45,168 nt of DNA. Origin: Pseudomonadota bacterium (lineage in GTDB: Bacteria; Verrucomicrobiota; Verrucomicrobiia; Limisphaerales; SXTU01). Of the stretch, positions 8,637-16,424 are shown one piece after another (position 1 is the stretch's first letter; every line of letters begins with the position of its first letter). The stretch spans positions 1 to 45,168 of the forward strand of contig RFSE01000028.1 in assembly GCA_009924135.1 (NCBI GenBank). The letters are read 5' to 3'. The position numbers were made by a program, and so were the translations under genes. The notes below the pieces were generated by a model that was not told the DNA's origin, made no database searches, and saw only the letters and a list, made by a program, of their open reading frames with translations.

Positions 8637-9500
8637 ATGGCGTCTCATCGCATCGGCATCATTGGCGGCAGCGGGCTGTATCACATCGAAGGCTTCACCC
8701 GGCAGAAATGGGTGAAGGTAAAAACTCCCTTCGGCGATCCCTCGGACGAACTGCTCACCGGTCAGCTCGCTGGTCGTGAGGTGGTCTTTCTCCCGCGTCA
8801 CGCGCGCGGCCACCGGTTGCTCCCCAGTGAATTGAACCACCGCGCCAATATGTGGGCGATGAAGTCCCTCGGCGTCCACTGGGTCATCAGCGTCAGCGCC
8901 GTCGGCTCCCTTCAGGCAAGATACAAGCCCTGCGACATCGTCCTGCCGGATCAGTTCCTCGACCGCACGAAGCGGGACTTTGAGCATACGTTCTTCGGGC
9001 GCGGTATTGTGGCCCACATCGCCTTTGCGGATCCCATCTGCGAGGAATTGCGCGAGTTGCTCCTGAAATCCGCCAAGGCCCAGAAGGCGCGCGTCCACGA
9101 CGGCGGCACCTACGTGAACATGGAGGGTCCGGCTTTCAGCACCCGGGCGGAATCCATCACCAACCACAAGCTCGGCTACGACGTGATCGGCATGACGAAC
9201 CTCGGCGAGGCCAAGTGTGCCCGGGAAGCCGAAATCGCCTACGCAACGATGGCCATGATCACCGACTACGACTGTTGGAAGGTGGATGAGGCGCATGTGA
9301 CCGTGGAAATGGTCATCGATAACTTAAAGCGCAACGCCGCCACCGCCCAGCGCATCATCCAACACGTTCTGCCCCTCATTCCCACCGAGCCGAACTGGTC
9401 CTGCCACGACGCCCTCCGCAACGCGATCATGACCGATCCGAAACTCTGGCCTGCCAAAACGAAGAAGGAACTGGCTCCGCTGCTGGCCAAATACGTGTAG
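8637..9500 (+). CDS. mtnP: S-methyl-5'-thioadenosine phosphorylase
   Basis: MTAP cleaves 5'-methylthioadenosine with phosphate to adenine and methylthioribose-1-phosphate in methionine salvage. The 287-residue protein has the family blocks in order: IGIIGGSGLY at the N-terminus, RHARGHRLLPSELNHRANMW, the substrate-site stretch NMEGPAFSTRAES, and GMTNLGEAKCAREAEIAYA followed by ITDYDCW, which marks MTAP rather than purine nucleoside phosphorylase. Length is normal. It stands as a single gene, 60 bases after the pseudopilin gene, with an IS element downstream. Confidence 0.93.
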   Translation: MASHRIGIIGGSGLYHIEGFTRQKWVKVKTPFGDPSDELLTGQLAGREVVFLPRHARGHRLLPSELNHRANMWAMKSLGVHWVISVSAVGSLQARYKPCDIVLPDQFLDRTKRDFEHTFFGRGIVAHIAFADPICEELRELLLKSAKAQKARVHDGGTYVNMEGPAFSTRAESITNHKLGYDVIGMTNLGEAKCAREAEIAYATMAMITDYDCWKVDEAHVTVEMVIDNLKRNAATAQRIIQHVLPLIPTEPNWSCHDALRNAIMTDPKLWPAKTKKELAPLLAKYV

Positions 9501-9638
9501 TCCAAGAAACCGCTTTTGAATTTGCCGCGAAAGGGCACAAAGACCGCAAAGAAAGGCGCGAACCCGATCCAACCTGAATTCAACGCAGAGTGAGGTTGCT
9601 TCGAATTGGTGGACAGAGAATTGGGTGAACCATCTACC

Positions 9639-9944
9639 ATGAAGCCCATTAAAGTAATGCCCACCAAAACCCGCCGGATCTTTGACGAAACCTTCAAGCG
9701 TGAAACCCTCAATCACTGGCTGACCAGCGGCAAGTCTGCCGAACTCATCAGCCAGGAATTGGGCCTGACCGCTGGCCGACTCTACGCCTGGAAGAAGCCC
9801 GGTTCCCCCGCCGCCCTCCAGGCGCAGCTGGACCTGGCCCACCGCGAGATCCGGCATCTGCGCGAGCAGCGCGACATTCTAAAAAAAACGCTGGGCATTC
9901 TCTCCGAACCAGCCACGAGTGCTTCACCCGCGTCCTGGCAATGA
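9639..9944 (+). CDS. IS3-family transposase OrfA
   Basis: The 101-residue product carries an N-terminal helix-turn-helix (RRIFDETFKRETLNHWLTSG, then ELISQELGLTAGRLYAWKK) that binds the IS ends. A C-terminal leucine-zipper-like helix (LAHREIRHLREQRDILKKTL) serves multimerisation. The start ATG 9639 is the first after the left inverted repeat. An A8 run at 9881-9888 lies near the end of the zipper. From it the -1 frame is open into orfB, as expected for the programmed frameshift that makes the OrfAB transposase in this family. The stop codon overlaps the orfB ATG in an ATGA. Confidence 0.92.
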   Translation: MKPIKVMPTKTRRIFDETFKRETLNHWLTSGKSAELISQELGLTAGRLYAWKKPGSPAALQAQLDLAHREIRHLREQRDILKKTLGILSEPATSASPASWQ

Positions 9945-10786
9945 AAGGCGACTACTCCATCCTCGCCCTGTGCGCCGCGCTGCAAGTCTCCCCCAGCGGC
10001 TATTATCAGTGGGCACAACGGGCCGCCAATCCCGGTCCCCGCGCCAGAGCCGACCAGGCCCTGGGCACCGTGATCGGCACGATTCACGCCCGCAGCCGCC
10101 AGACCTATGGCAGCCCCCGTATCCAGATGGAACTGCGCCACCAGGGCCGCCAACACGGGCGCAACCGCATCGCCCGGCTCATGCGCCAGACGGGCCTCAG
10201 CGGTCGCCAGAAGGGCCGCTATCGCGTCCAGACCACGGACAGCCACCATGACCATCCCATCGCCCCCAACCGCCTGGCCCAGGCCCCCGCGCCCACCGCG
10301 CCCAATCAAATCTGGGTGGCCGACATCACCTACATCGCCACCGGCGAAGGCTGGCTTTACCTGGCTGGCATCCTCGATCTCTACAGCCGCAAGCTGGTCG
10401 GCTGGGCCATGAGCGAATGGATCGACACCCCGCTGGTCCTCAGTGCCCTGGCCCTGGCCCAGCGCCAGCGCCAACCGGCCGGGCCCCTGCTGTTCCATAC
10501 CGACCGCGGCGTCCAATACGCCGCCGCCGACTTTCGTGCCGCCCTGGCCCACGCCGGCTTTCAGCCCTCCATGAGCCGCCGGGGCAACTGCTACGACAAC
10601 GCCGCCATGGAAAGCTTCTGGAGCACCCTTAAACTCGAGCTGATCTACCGCAGCCACTACGCCACCCACGCCCACGCCCGCTCCGCGATCTTCGACTTCA
10701 TCGAAGCCTTCTACAACCGCCAGCGCGCCCACAGCGCACTGGACTTCCGCTCCCCGGCCGACTTCGAACTCCAGAACACTATCTGA
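9941..10786 (+). CDS. IS3-family transposase OrfB, DDE integrase core
   Basis: The 281-residue protein has an HTH_21-like region (RQTYGSPRIQMELRHQG, then RNRIARLMR) and an rve catalytic core. The DDE residues are visible: Asp128 in IWVADITYIA, Asp188 in LLFHTDRGVQYA and Glu224 in NCYDNAAMESFWSTLK, with the DD(35)E spacing of the family. The reading frame is -1 relative to orfA and remains open back to the A8 run, so an OrfAB fusion can be made. All catalytic residues are intact, so the element may be active. Confidence 0.94.
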   Translation: MKGDYSILALCAALQVSPSGYYQWAQRAANPGPRARADQALGTVIGTIHARSRQTYGSPRIQMELRHQGRQHGRNRIARLMRQTGLSGRQKGRYRVQTTDSHHDHPIAPNRLAQAPAPTAPNQIWVADITYIATGEGWLYLAGILDLYSRKLVGWAMSEWIDTPLVLSALALAQRQRQPAGPLLFHTDRGVQYAAADFRAALAHAGFQPSMSRRGNCYDNAAMESFWSTLKLELIYRSHYATHAHARSAIFDFIEAFYNRQRAHSALDFRSPADFELQNTI

Positions 10787-10821
10787 ACATGCTCTTTTCT
10801 CTGTCCATTTTATCGAAGCAA

Positions 10822-11148
10822 GCCCAGAGGCTGCAGAGATGGCGCAGAGACCGATGGAAAATATCCGGCTCCGCGTTTCTCTGTGCTCTCTGCTCCCTTT
10901 GCGTTAACGCGAGTCATCCGGCCACTTGGTTTGCCGCTCCGCCGGGCTATGTCTTGGGCATCTGAACCTGCGGTGGGTAGGGCGCGGTGTCCTCGCCGCT
11001 CCGCCGAGGTCTGGTGGCGTCCGGGTGGCCGGCGGCGCGCTGAGGACAGACGCGCCCTACCCATGCCGGTTCAGGGTGAGCCTTCCCCCAACGAGCGGTT
11101 CGCGCTGTGAAGTCCTGAACCATGATGCGTTAGGGGCTTTCGCCACCG
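10822..11148. repeat. gene-free region with two hairpins
   Basis: No credible gene lies here. A CAGAG-class hairpin occupies 10826-10904 (left arm AGAGGCTGCAGAGATGGCGC, right arm CTCTGTGCTCTCTGCTCCC). A second, long hairpin has arms at 10961-10996 and 11040-11075, sharing GGGTAGGGCGCG on one side and CGCGCCCTACCC on the other. They match over about 30 bases with few mismatches. Confidence 0.7.
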
Positions 11149-11391
11149 CTCAATTTCAGGCTGCTTAACAGCTGCATTGGTCAGAAAATTGGATCAGAAA
11201 AATTTCAACTCAGGTCCTTCCCCATCTTTCTGACCTCATCTTTCTGACCCTCTTCGGTTCATGGGGAAAAGTTCCACGGTTTGGGTTGTTCGCGAGGTGG
11301 CGGGAGATCGCTCGGCTCGTTCCGCCGGGCTGGAAGCCACGGCTCTACGGCAGGCAGGATGCCTGCCGCCACGGGGAATCAGCCCTGCCCA
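11149..11391. repeat. composite repeat, left copy flanking a broken pseudopilin gene
   Basis: Bases 11149-11264 are an inverted copy of 12443-12548; they include words such as CAGGCTGCTTAAC and CATCTTTCTGAC. Bases 11251-11391 are a direct copy of 12638-12780, including GTTCATGGGGAAAAGTTCCA and a 35-base stretch around GCCACGGCTCTACGGCAGGC. Within the first part, 11180-11248 can fold into a hairpin made of two TTTCTGAC phrases. Confidence 0.75.
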
Positions 11392-11435
11392 TTTTCGTTC
11401 ATGGGGGCAGGCACGCGTTACGCCCAGCAGCCCGC

Positions 11436-12268
11436 TCAAAACCCGTACCGCACATCCGCACCGGTCGGATCGCTGGTCGAGTCGAGGCGGATGTATAGTT
11501 TGGGCGTGGGGCCGGTCCAGAGCGCCGGGCCATTCTTCGTGTCGCCGATCTGGCCGAGGTCGGGAGTGGGATAATTGCCCGCCGCCGCATTCGGAATCAC
11601 GGAAGGCACTTTGAGCATTTCCACGTGGCCGTCCGCACCGCCCGCCACGGCGGTGTTGCTGTGTCGGTACAGGCCGGTGCCATAAGTGACACCGGGCTGG
11701 TTCCAGTGGGTGCGCACCCAGTCGAAGTCGTTGGCGTGCCATTGATAGTTGTTCATCGTCCGGGAATCCTCGGTGCTGATGAGAAATTCAGATGGAGCTG
11801 GCAGCTGGGTGGTGCGTAGCGGAGTCGGCTGACTCGTCGCCGGCCAGCCGGGCCAGAGCGCCCGAATGATGTGGGAATTGACCACGTAATCGACGGGGTA
11901 GGGGAGGCTCGCAAAGGTGGTCGCCGCCATGTTGGCCGGGCATTTGTAAGCATTGGTGTTGCCGCCAAGGTAGTTCAAATGGGATTTGAACCACACGGTC
12001 GGGCTGGTGGTCAGCATGCCGTCGCGCGCCACTGATCGTTGCAGTGGAACCGGTCGTCCTGGTCGCCAGGGTAAAGCTGGAGGGCCAGGCCGAGCTGTTT
12101 CTGGTTGTTCGTGCAGGCGATCTGCTTGCCTTTGGCCTTGGCCTTGGACAAGGCCGGCAGAAGCATGCCGGCGAGAATGGCGATGATGGCGATGACGACC
12201 AGCAATTCAATCAGGGTGAAACCATGGCGCAGGGCCGGGTGTCGTGGAGGGCGGGCAAGCATGGTCAT
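11436..12268 (-). pseudogene. pseudopilin-like gene split by a frameshift
   Basis: The first part (12268 back to about 12025) encodes a prepilin head: [20 protein letters not shown], then [14 protein letters not shown] and [20 protein letters not shown]. The second part, in another frame from about 12032 back to 11436, encodes the expected continuation: CPANMAATTF, EFLISTEDSRTMN, then GGADGHVEMLKVP of the H-X9-DG tail. The frames join at a GCGCGCG run near 12025-12032, where one base appears to be missing. Either the gene is broken or the run was misread. It is flanked by repeated sequences on both sides, unlike the other two pseudopilin genes of the window. Confidence 0.85.
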
Positions 12269-12442
12269 GGGTTTTTGCTACGCTGAACCGGAGCCGTTGG
12301 CAACTGCGTTTTGAACCGCGAGGCTGGGTTGCTTTGCCACAATGAGGCACAAGAGGCGCAAAGGAAAGGCGCTTACTCATGCCAACAGAGGGAATAGTTT
12401 GGTAAGAGGCAGCGAGTTGTGGCTGGCGCAGCCGTTCTCCCT
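12269..12442. other. intergenic stretch with a single CAAAG-type arm
   Basis: This is upstream of the minus-strand broken pseudopilin gene and could hold its promoter. I see no clear -35/-10 pair. Bases 12334-12372 (GCCACAATGAGGCACAAGAG and on) are one unpaired arm of the CACAGAG/CAAAG repeat class. Confidence 0.4.
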
Positions 12443-12780
12443 CCCCATGAACCGAAGAGAGTCAGAAAGATGGGAATGGACCTGAGTGGAAATTTTTCTG
12501 ACCCCATCTTTCTGACAAATGCAGCGGTTAAGCAGCCTGCAATCGAGCGGCGGATGAGCCGGATTTAGGGCAGGAAAATTAAGGGCAGGAAGATTTCCTC
12601 ACCCCATTTTCCTGCCCCAAATATTCCTGCCAAAACCTCGGTTCATGGGGAAAAGTTCCACTGTTTGGGTTCTCCGTGAGTGCTCGGGTGATCGCACGTC
12701 TCGTTCCGCCGGGCTGGAAGCCACGGCTCTACGGCAGGCAGGATGCCTGCCGCCACTCGGGATTTAGCCCTGCCCGTCCT
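12443..12780. repeat. composite repeat, right copy
   Basis: Three blocks adjoin. 12443-12548 is the inverted counterpart of 11149-11264. 12568-12631 is a hairpin of the same two-phrase design but with different words (GGCAGGAA and its complement TTCCTGCC). 12638-12780 is a direct copy of 11251-11391 and contains the palindrome GGCAGGCAGGATGCCTGCC. No gene is seen between 12269 and 12874. Confidence 0.75.
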
Positions 12781-12874
12781 GTTCAGTCGCTACTCTTTGT
12801 GTTCCATGCGCCCTTTTGCGGCTACCTGAAAAGAATTGGTTGAACGTCTGCTTCACTGGGGGTTCCAACCCCGC

Positions 12875-13576
12875 ATGAAAACCGTCTGCTGGCGGCCCAC
12901 GGCCCGCCGTTTCTGGCTCGAATGGCTCCGGCCCGCCCTGGTCATCCTGTTCGTCACCACCGCCCTGCGTTCGGCGTTGGCGGACTGGAACGATGTGCCG
13001 ACCGGATCGATGAAGCCGACGATCCTCGAAGGCGACCGCGTGTGGGTGAACAAGCTGGCGTACGACTTGAAGGTGCCTTTCACCACCTTGCATCTCGCCG
13101 AGTGGAGTGAACCGGCGCGCGGCGAAGTGGTGGTCTTCTTTTCACCGGCCAATGGTCAGCGACTCGTGAAGCGGGTCATCGGCCTGCCCGGCGATACCGT
13201 CGAACTGCGGGAAAACCGGCTGCTCCTCAATGGTCGTGCGGTGGAATACGCCGCGCTGGAGACGGCGAGTGTCGAGGCGATCCCGGCCGCCCAGCGTCCG
13301 CAGCATGATTTCGCGAGTGAACAACTGCCGGAGCGGAAGCACGCCGTGATGGCCACGCCCGCACTGCCCGCGCGCCGCAGCTTCGGCCCGCTGACGGTTC
13401 CTGCCGGTCACTATTTCATGCTCGGAGACAACCGCGACAACAGCCTCGATTCGCGTTACTTTGGCGCAGTGCCCCGGGAAAAGATCGTGGGCCGGGCGAC
13501 GTCGGTGGTTCTGTCGGTGGACCGGGAGCACTGGTACGCGCCGCGGTGGGAACGGTGGTTTACGGCGATGCGCTGA
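12875..13576 (+). CDS. lepB: signal peptidase I
   Basis: LepB removes signal peptides from exported proteins at the inner membrane. The 233-residue protein has one N-terminal membrane helix (LRPALVILFVTTALRSAL). The catalytic Ser45 lies in PTGSMKPTI and the general base Lys99 in QRLVKRVIGLPGD. The later family block HYFMLGDNRDNSLDSRYFG is intact. ATG 12875 is used; a TTG 39 bases upstream is in frame but adds nothing recognisable. The protein is likely important for the many exported proteins of this genome. Confidence 0.93.
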   Translation: MKTVCWRPTARRFWLEWLRPALVILFVTTALRSALADWNDVPTGSMKPTILEGDRVWVNKLAYDLKVPFTTLHLAEWSEPARGEVVVFFSPANGQRLVKRVIGLPGDTVELRENRLLLNGRAVEYAALETASVEAIPAAQRPQHDFASEQLPERKHAVMATPALPARRSFGPLTVPAGHYFMLGDNRDNSLDSRYFGAVPREKIVGRATSVVLSVDREHWYAPRWERWFTAMR

Positions 13577-13578
13577 GG

Positions 13579-13722
13579 GAGTTTGGAGTCAGAATTCAGG
13601 AGTCGGAGTTAGAAGGGTAGTTCGGGTGCCAAAGTCTGTGAGGTGACTTGTTGGGATTCGAAATTCGCAATTTGAAATTCCCAACTCCCAACTCCCAACT
13701 CCTAACCCCAAACTCCTAACTC
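13579..13722. repeat. inverted repeat of GGAGT/CCCAACTC class
   Basis: The left arm 13579-13616 is built from GGAGTCAGAATTCAGGAGTC words. The right arm 13680-13722 has CCCAACTC repeated three times followed by variants. The centre holds an AT-rich palindromic stretch (GAAATTCGCAATTTGAAATT). It fills the gap between two convergent genes and could act as a bidirectional transcription end. Confidence 0.6.
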
Positions 13723-14413
13723 AGCTCTGCGGCAGCGGGGCTGGGGAGATCGTGAGGTGCTGGATTTCCTGCAACTGCGCTTCCAGGGAGAACGAGACGC
13801 CCATGGCCAGGTAGATCAGCGAACCAAGCGCGTTCATGTTCGCGTCCTGCTCGGAGGCGGCGTCAATGCGGCCCTTGAAGCAGCGGTTTACCTCCTGGAG
13901 TTGTTCGTAAAGGAGGTTCAGCCCGCGCAGTTCCCAGTCCGGCTCGCCGCCGTTCTTGTGGACCAGGAACTGCTGGATGAGGTAGCCGCCCACGGTGCGG
14001 AAAATGGTTTCCTCCATCGTGGAGAAGGGCAGGTGGGTGCGGGCCAGACCTTTCAAGCGGGAGAGGATCGGGCAGCCGCTGGTGGCCATCACCAGGCCGA
14101 ACAGCGCGCGCAGGCCGGTTTGCGCGTCGGTGCGCTTCACGTAGGTGCGCTCGGGCGTACGGACTTCCAGCGTGACCTCGACGTAGGAGATCATCGCGCG
14201 GAACGTCTCGGTTATTTTCTTGGCATCTAGGGCCGCCGGGCAGTGGCGGTACTGCTCACTGGAGAGCGGGCAGAGCGTGCACTTTTCGAAATCGAGCTTG
14301 GTCCAGTAGGGATGCTCCACCTTGTCGAAGCGGGCCTGCTGGGTGCGCTCCGTGTCCACCTCGAAATTGAAGGTCTGGCCGTCGTCGAGCTTGAAGACGT
14401 ATTCAATGGTCAC
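13721..14413 (-). CDS. uncharacterised protein with Cys-rich N-terminal motif
   Basis: I do not recognise the family. With GTG 14413 as start the product has about 230 residues and opens VTIEYVFKLDDGQTFNFEVD, a beta-type segment. A small Cys cluster (KCTLCPLSSEQYRHCPAALD) follows, which could bind a metal or Fe-S centre. The rest is mostly helical, with RLKGLARTHLPFSTMEETIF and a C-terminal LEAQLQEIQHL. There is no signal peptide. Upstream in-frame codons to 14512 cover repeat DNA and were excluded. The downstream repeat abuts its stop codon. Confidence 0.7.
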   Translation of the reverse strand: MTIEYVFKLDDGQTFNFEVDTERTQQARFDKVEHPYWTKLDFEKCTLCPLSSEQYRHCPAALDAKKITETFRAMISYVEVTLEVRTPERTYVKRTDAQTGLRALFGLVMATSGCPILSRLKGLARTHLPFSTMEETIFRTVGGYLIQQFLVHKNGGEPDWELRGLNLLYEQLQEVNRCFKGRIDAASEQDANMNALGSLIYLAMGVSFSLEAQLQEIQHLTISPAPLPQS

Positions 14414-14840
14414 GGCGCGCAGCGTAGCCAAACAGGGCGGTGCGGGCCAACGCTTTCTGGCGGGCCGGGACAGAATTTTCCGGAGCGCCGGTCTCCGACC
14501 CGGCGCGAACACTGATAAACCCTAACGCCGAAGTCGGACGGCGCGTTTCCGTAGCGTAGCCTTGCAGTCTTTTGTTTCGTGGGCTGGCAGCCCGCGGGCG
14601 TCGGATTGTCTGGCCGCGTCCGTATCATCTCAGCCGCTGCCGACTGCAAGTCGGCGAAACAGCAGGCTACAAGCCAGCGCTACGATCAGTGGGCAGCCGC
14701 GCGGCCCCGGAATTCGATTCGAACCTGGAAGCTGAAGCTGCCAACCTTTGGCTCCGAGGGGCGTTGCCAACGTTTTACACTGGGCGCCGCACAAAGTTTT
14801 TGTCTCCGCCGGGGATTTGGGGTAGGTTGCTTCGCAGAGT
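14414..14840. repeat. gene-free region with dispersed repeat words
   Basis: Bases 14480-14504 are an exact 25-base copy of 30106-30130 (core GGAGCGCCGGTCTCCGACCC). Bases 14551-14689 form an imperfect inverted repeat whose arms start CGTAGCG and end CGCTACG, with the palindromes GGGCTGGCAGCCC and CCGACTGCAAGTCGG inside. No open frame here has family features. Confidence 0.6.
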
Positions 14841-16400
14841 ATGGATTTTGTCGGGATCGTCATGTTCGCGATCTTCCTGTATGTGCGCCCACAGGATTTC
14901 GTCGGCTTTCTGGACAGCTTCCGGCCCGCCTTCCTTTCGCTGGCCATCGCGGGCGTGGGCATTTTCATCCGGCCTGGTGGCGTCACTTGGAAACAGGTCA
15001 TCCGCACGCCGCAGGACTGGATGGTGACGATCTACTTCCTGTACATCCTGCTCTTCACACCGGGGTCGTTTGGCGACTTGTGGGGGCAGATTTACCAGTA
15101 CGTGGGCTTTTACTTTCTGGTCGTCATCGCCCTCTCGAACTTCCAGCGCATCTACCAGTACCTGGGCTGGTGGCTCGGGTGCATCATGTTCATTGCCGTC
15201 ATGGCGCTGTTGAGCTTGATCGGCATTGATCCGCTGGACTCGGCGACCACCACCGCCGGTTCATTGGGACGGTTGACCCTGAACACGTCGCTCTTCAGCA
15301 ATCCGAACGGCCTGGGCCACTCCGTCATGGTGGCCGTGCCGCTGATCTACTTCTTCATGTTTTGGAACCGCCCTGTTTTCATCAAGGAAGTGGGTGCCGC
15401 CATGATCTTCTTCCCGCTACTCTGCACCTACTTTACCCAGTCGAAGGGGGCGTTCCTCTCGGGCTTCGGCGCGATCGTGGCCACCCTGGCTTTTGGCCGG
15501 CCCAAATGGGTGCAGGTTTTGATCGTCTCCGGGGCGTTGTCCTTCGGGTTCGGCGGTCTTCAATTGCTGCCGCGGTTCGGTGAAGTGCAACTGGGCGGCC
15601 AAGGCGGGCGCAAAGACGAGGCCGTGGCCGGTCGTCTCTATGCGTTCGAATTTGGCAAGTGGGCGTTTGAAAACACTCCGTACGGGGTGGGCTACGGCAA
15701 TTTTTACGCCGCCTTTCTGCGTAAGGAAGGCGATATCAAGGCCCGCGCTTCGCACTCTTCGTTCAACCAGGTGCAGGCCGAGTTCGGCTACTGGGGCCTG
15801 CTTATCTTCACCGGCATTCTGTACTCATGCTTCCACTCGCTGGCCCGGGCCAAAACGGCGGACGATAACGAGGAACGCGTGCGCCGCATGCTGTTCTGCA
15901 TGGTCATCGCCTATTTCGTGTCCTCGTGGATGATTGACTTCGGCTTCCGGGCGGCTTTCTTCGTCATGGTCGCGATGGTCAGCGCTTTTCACCGCATCCT
16001 CATGGACCGCACGCCGACCTACTCTGCGCCCGTCGCCGGTGAAGCTGGCGAAAGCTGGGGTGGCATCATCGGCTTGGGCAGCGCCCAGCTTTCCGTGGCC
16101 GGCGGTGGAATGGCCTTGGCTCCGGTGAACGCGCGGGACTATCTGGCCGAGCGCAAGGTGGTCCGGGGTGCGCCGAGTCGTCCGCGGCAGGCCCTGTCGG
16201 CGCAGACCGGGGTAAAACGGGCGGAGCAGCAACACGTGCCCGTTGGCTTTGTCTCGCCCATCAAGGATGCTGGCGAGGTTCCAGGCGTGGCCTCACCATA
16301 CATGCCCTGGCCTCACTTCCGGTGGTATGACGCTGTCGGCATCTACCTCAGCCTCCAGCTCGTGCTGCAAATCCGCGACTACGTCATCACCAACCTCTGA
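14841..16400 (+). CDS. O-antigen ligase/polymerase-like membrane protein
   Basis: The 519-residue protein has about ten hydrophobic helices in the first 390 residues and a hydrophilic tail, then a weak final helix region. The large periplasmic loop carries the Wzy_C/O-antigen ligase pattern: GKWAFENTPYGVGYGNF, then ASHSSFNQVQAEFGYWGLL, where the His-Ser block is the usual ligase/polymerase hallmark. Such proteins polymerise or transfer undecaprenyl-linked glycans on the outer face of the inner membrane. It heads a run of polysaccharide genes on the same strand. The tail of about 120 residues after the last core helix (Ala/Gly/Pro-rich) is unusual. Confidence 0.82.
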   Translation: MDFVGIVMFAIFLYVRPQDFVGFLDSFRPAFLSLAIAGVGIFIRPGGVTWKQVIRTPQDWMVTIYFLYILLFTPGSFGDLWGQIYQYVGFYFLVVIALSNFQRIYQYLGWWLGCIMFIAVMALLSLIGIDPLDSATTTAGSLGRLTLNTSLFSNPNGLGHSVMVAVPLIYFFMFWNRPVFIKEVGAAMIFFPLLCTYFTQSKGAFLSGFGAIVATLAFGRPKWVQVLIVSGALSFGFGGLQLLPRFGEVQLGGQGGRKDEAVAGRLYAFEFGKWAFENTPYGVGYGNFYAAFLRKEGDIKARASHSSFNQVQAEFGYWGLLIFTGILYSCFHSLARAKTADDNEERVRRMLFCMVIAYFVSSWMIDFGFRAAFFVMVAMVSAFHRILMDRTPTYSAPVAGEAGESWGGIIGLGSAQLSVAGGGMALAPVNARDYLAERKVVRGAPSRPRQALSAQTGVKRAEQQHVPVGFVSPIKDAGEVPGVASPYMPWPHFRWYDAVGIYLSLQLVLQIRDYVITNL

Positions 16401-16424
16401 ACCACCTCCGCGCGAATCCCCACC

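Larger units (their letters stand above)
9596..10821 (+). mobile_element. IS3-family insertion sequence, complete
   Basis: Terminal inverted repeats of 24 bases are visible: left 9596-9619 starts TTGCTTCGA and ends TGGACAGAGA; the right end 10798-10821 is its complement with five mismatches in the middle. Between them lie overlapping orfA and orfB with an A8 run suited to frameshifting. No target-site duplication of 3 to 5 bases is evident, which suggests drift or rearrangement after insertion. A CAAAG-type half-arm flanks the left end (about 9520-9566) and a full hairpin the right end. Confidence 0.9.

Noticed and set aside
9590..10826. target-site duplication of the IS3 element
   Set aside because: Bases next to both ends do not match over 3 to 5 positions; the ends may be off by a base, but no version gave a duplication.
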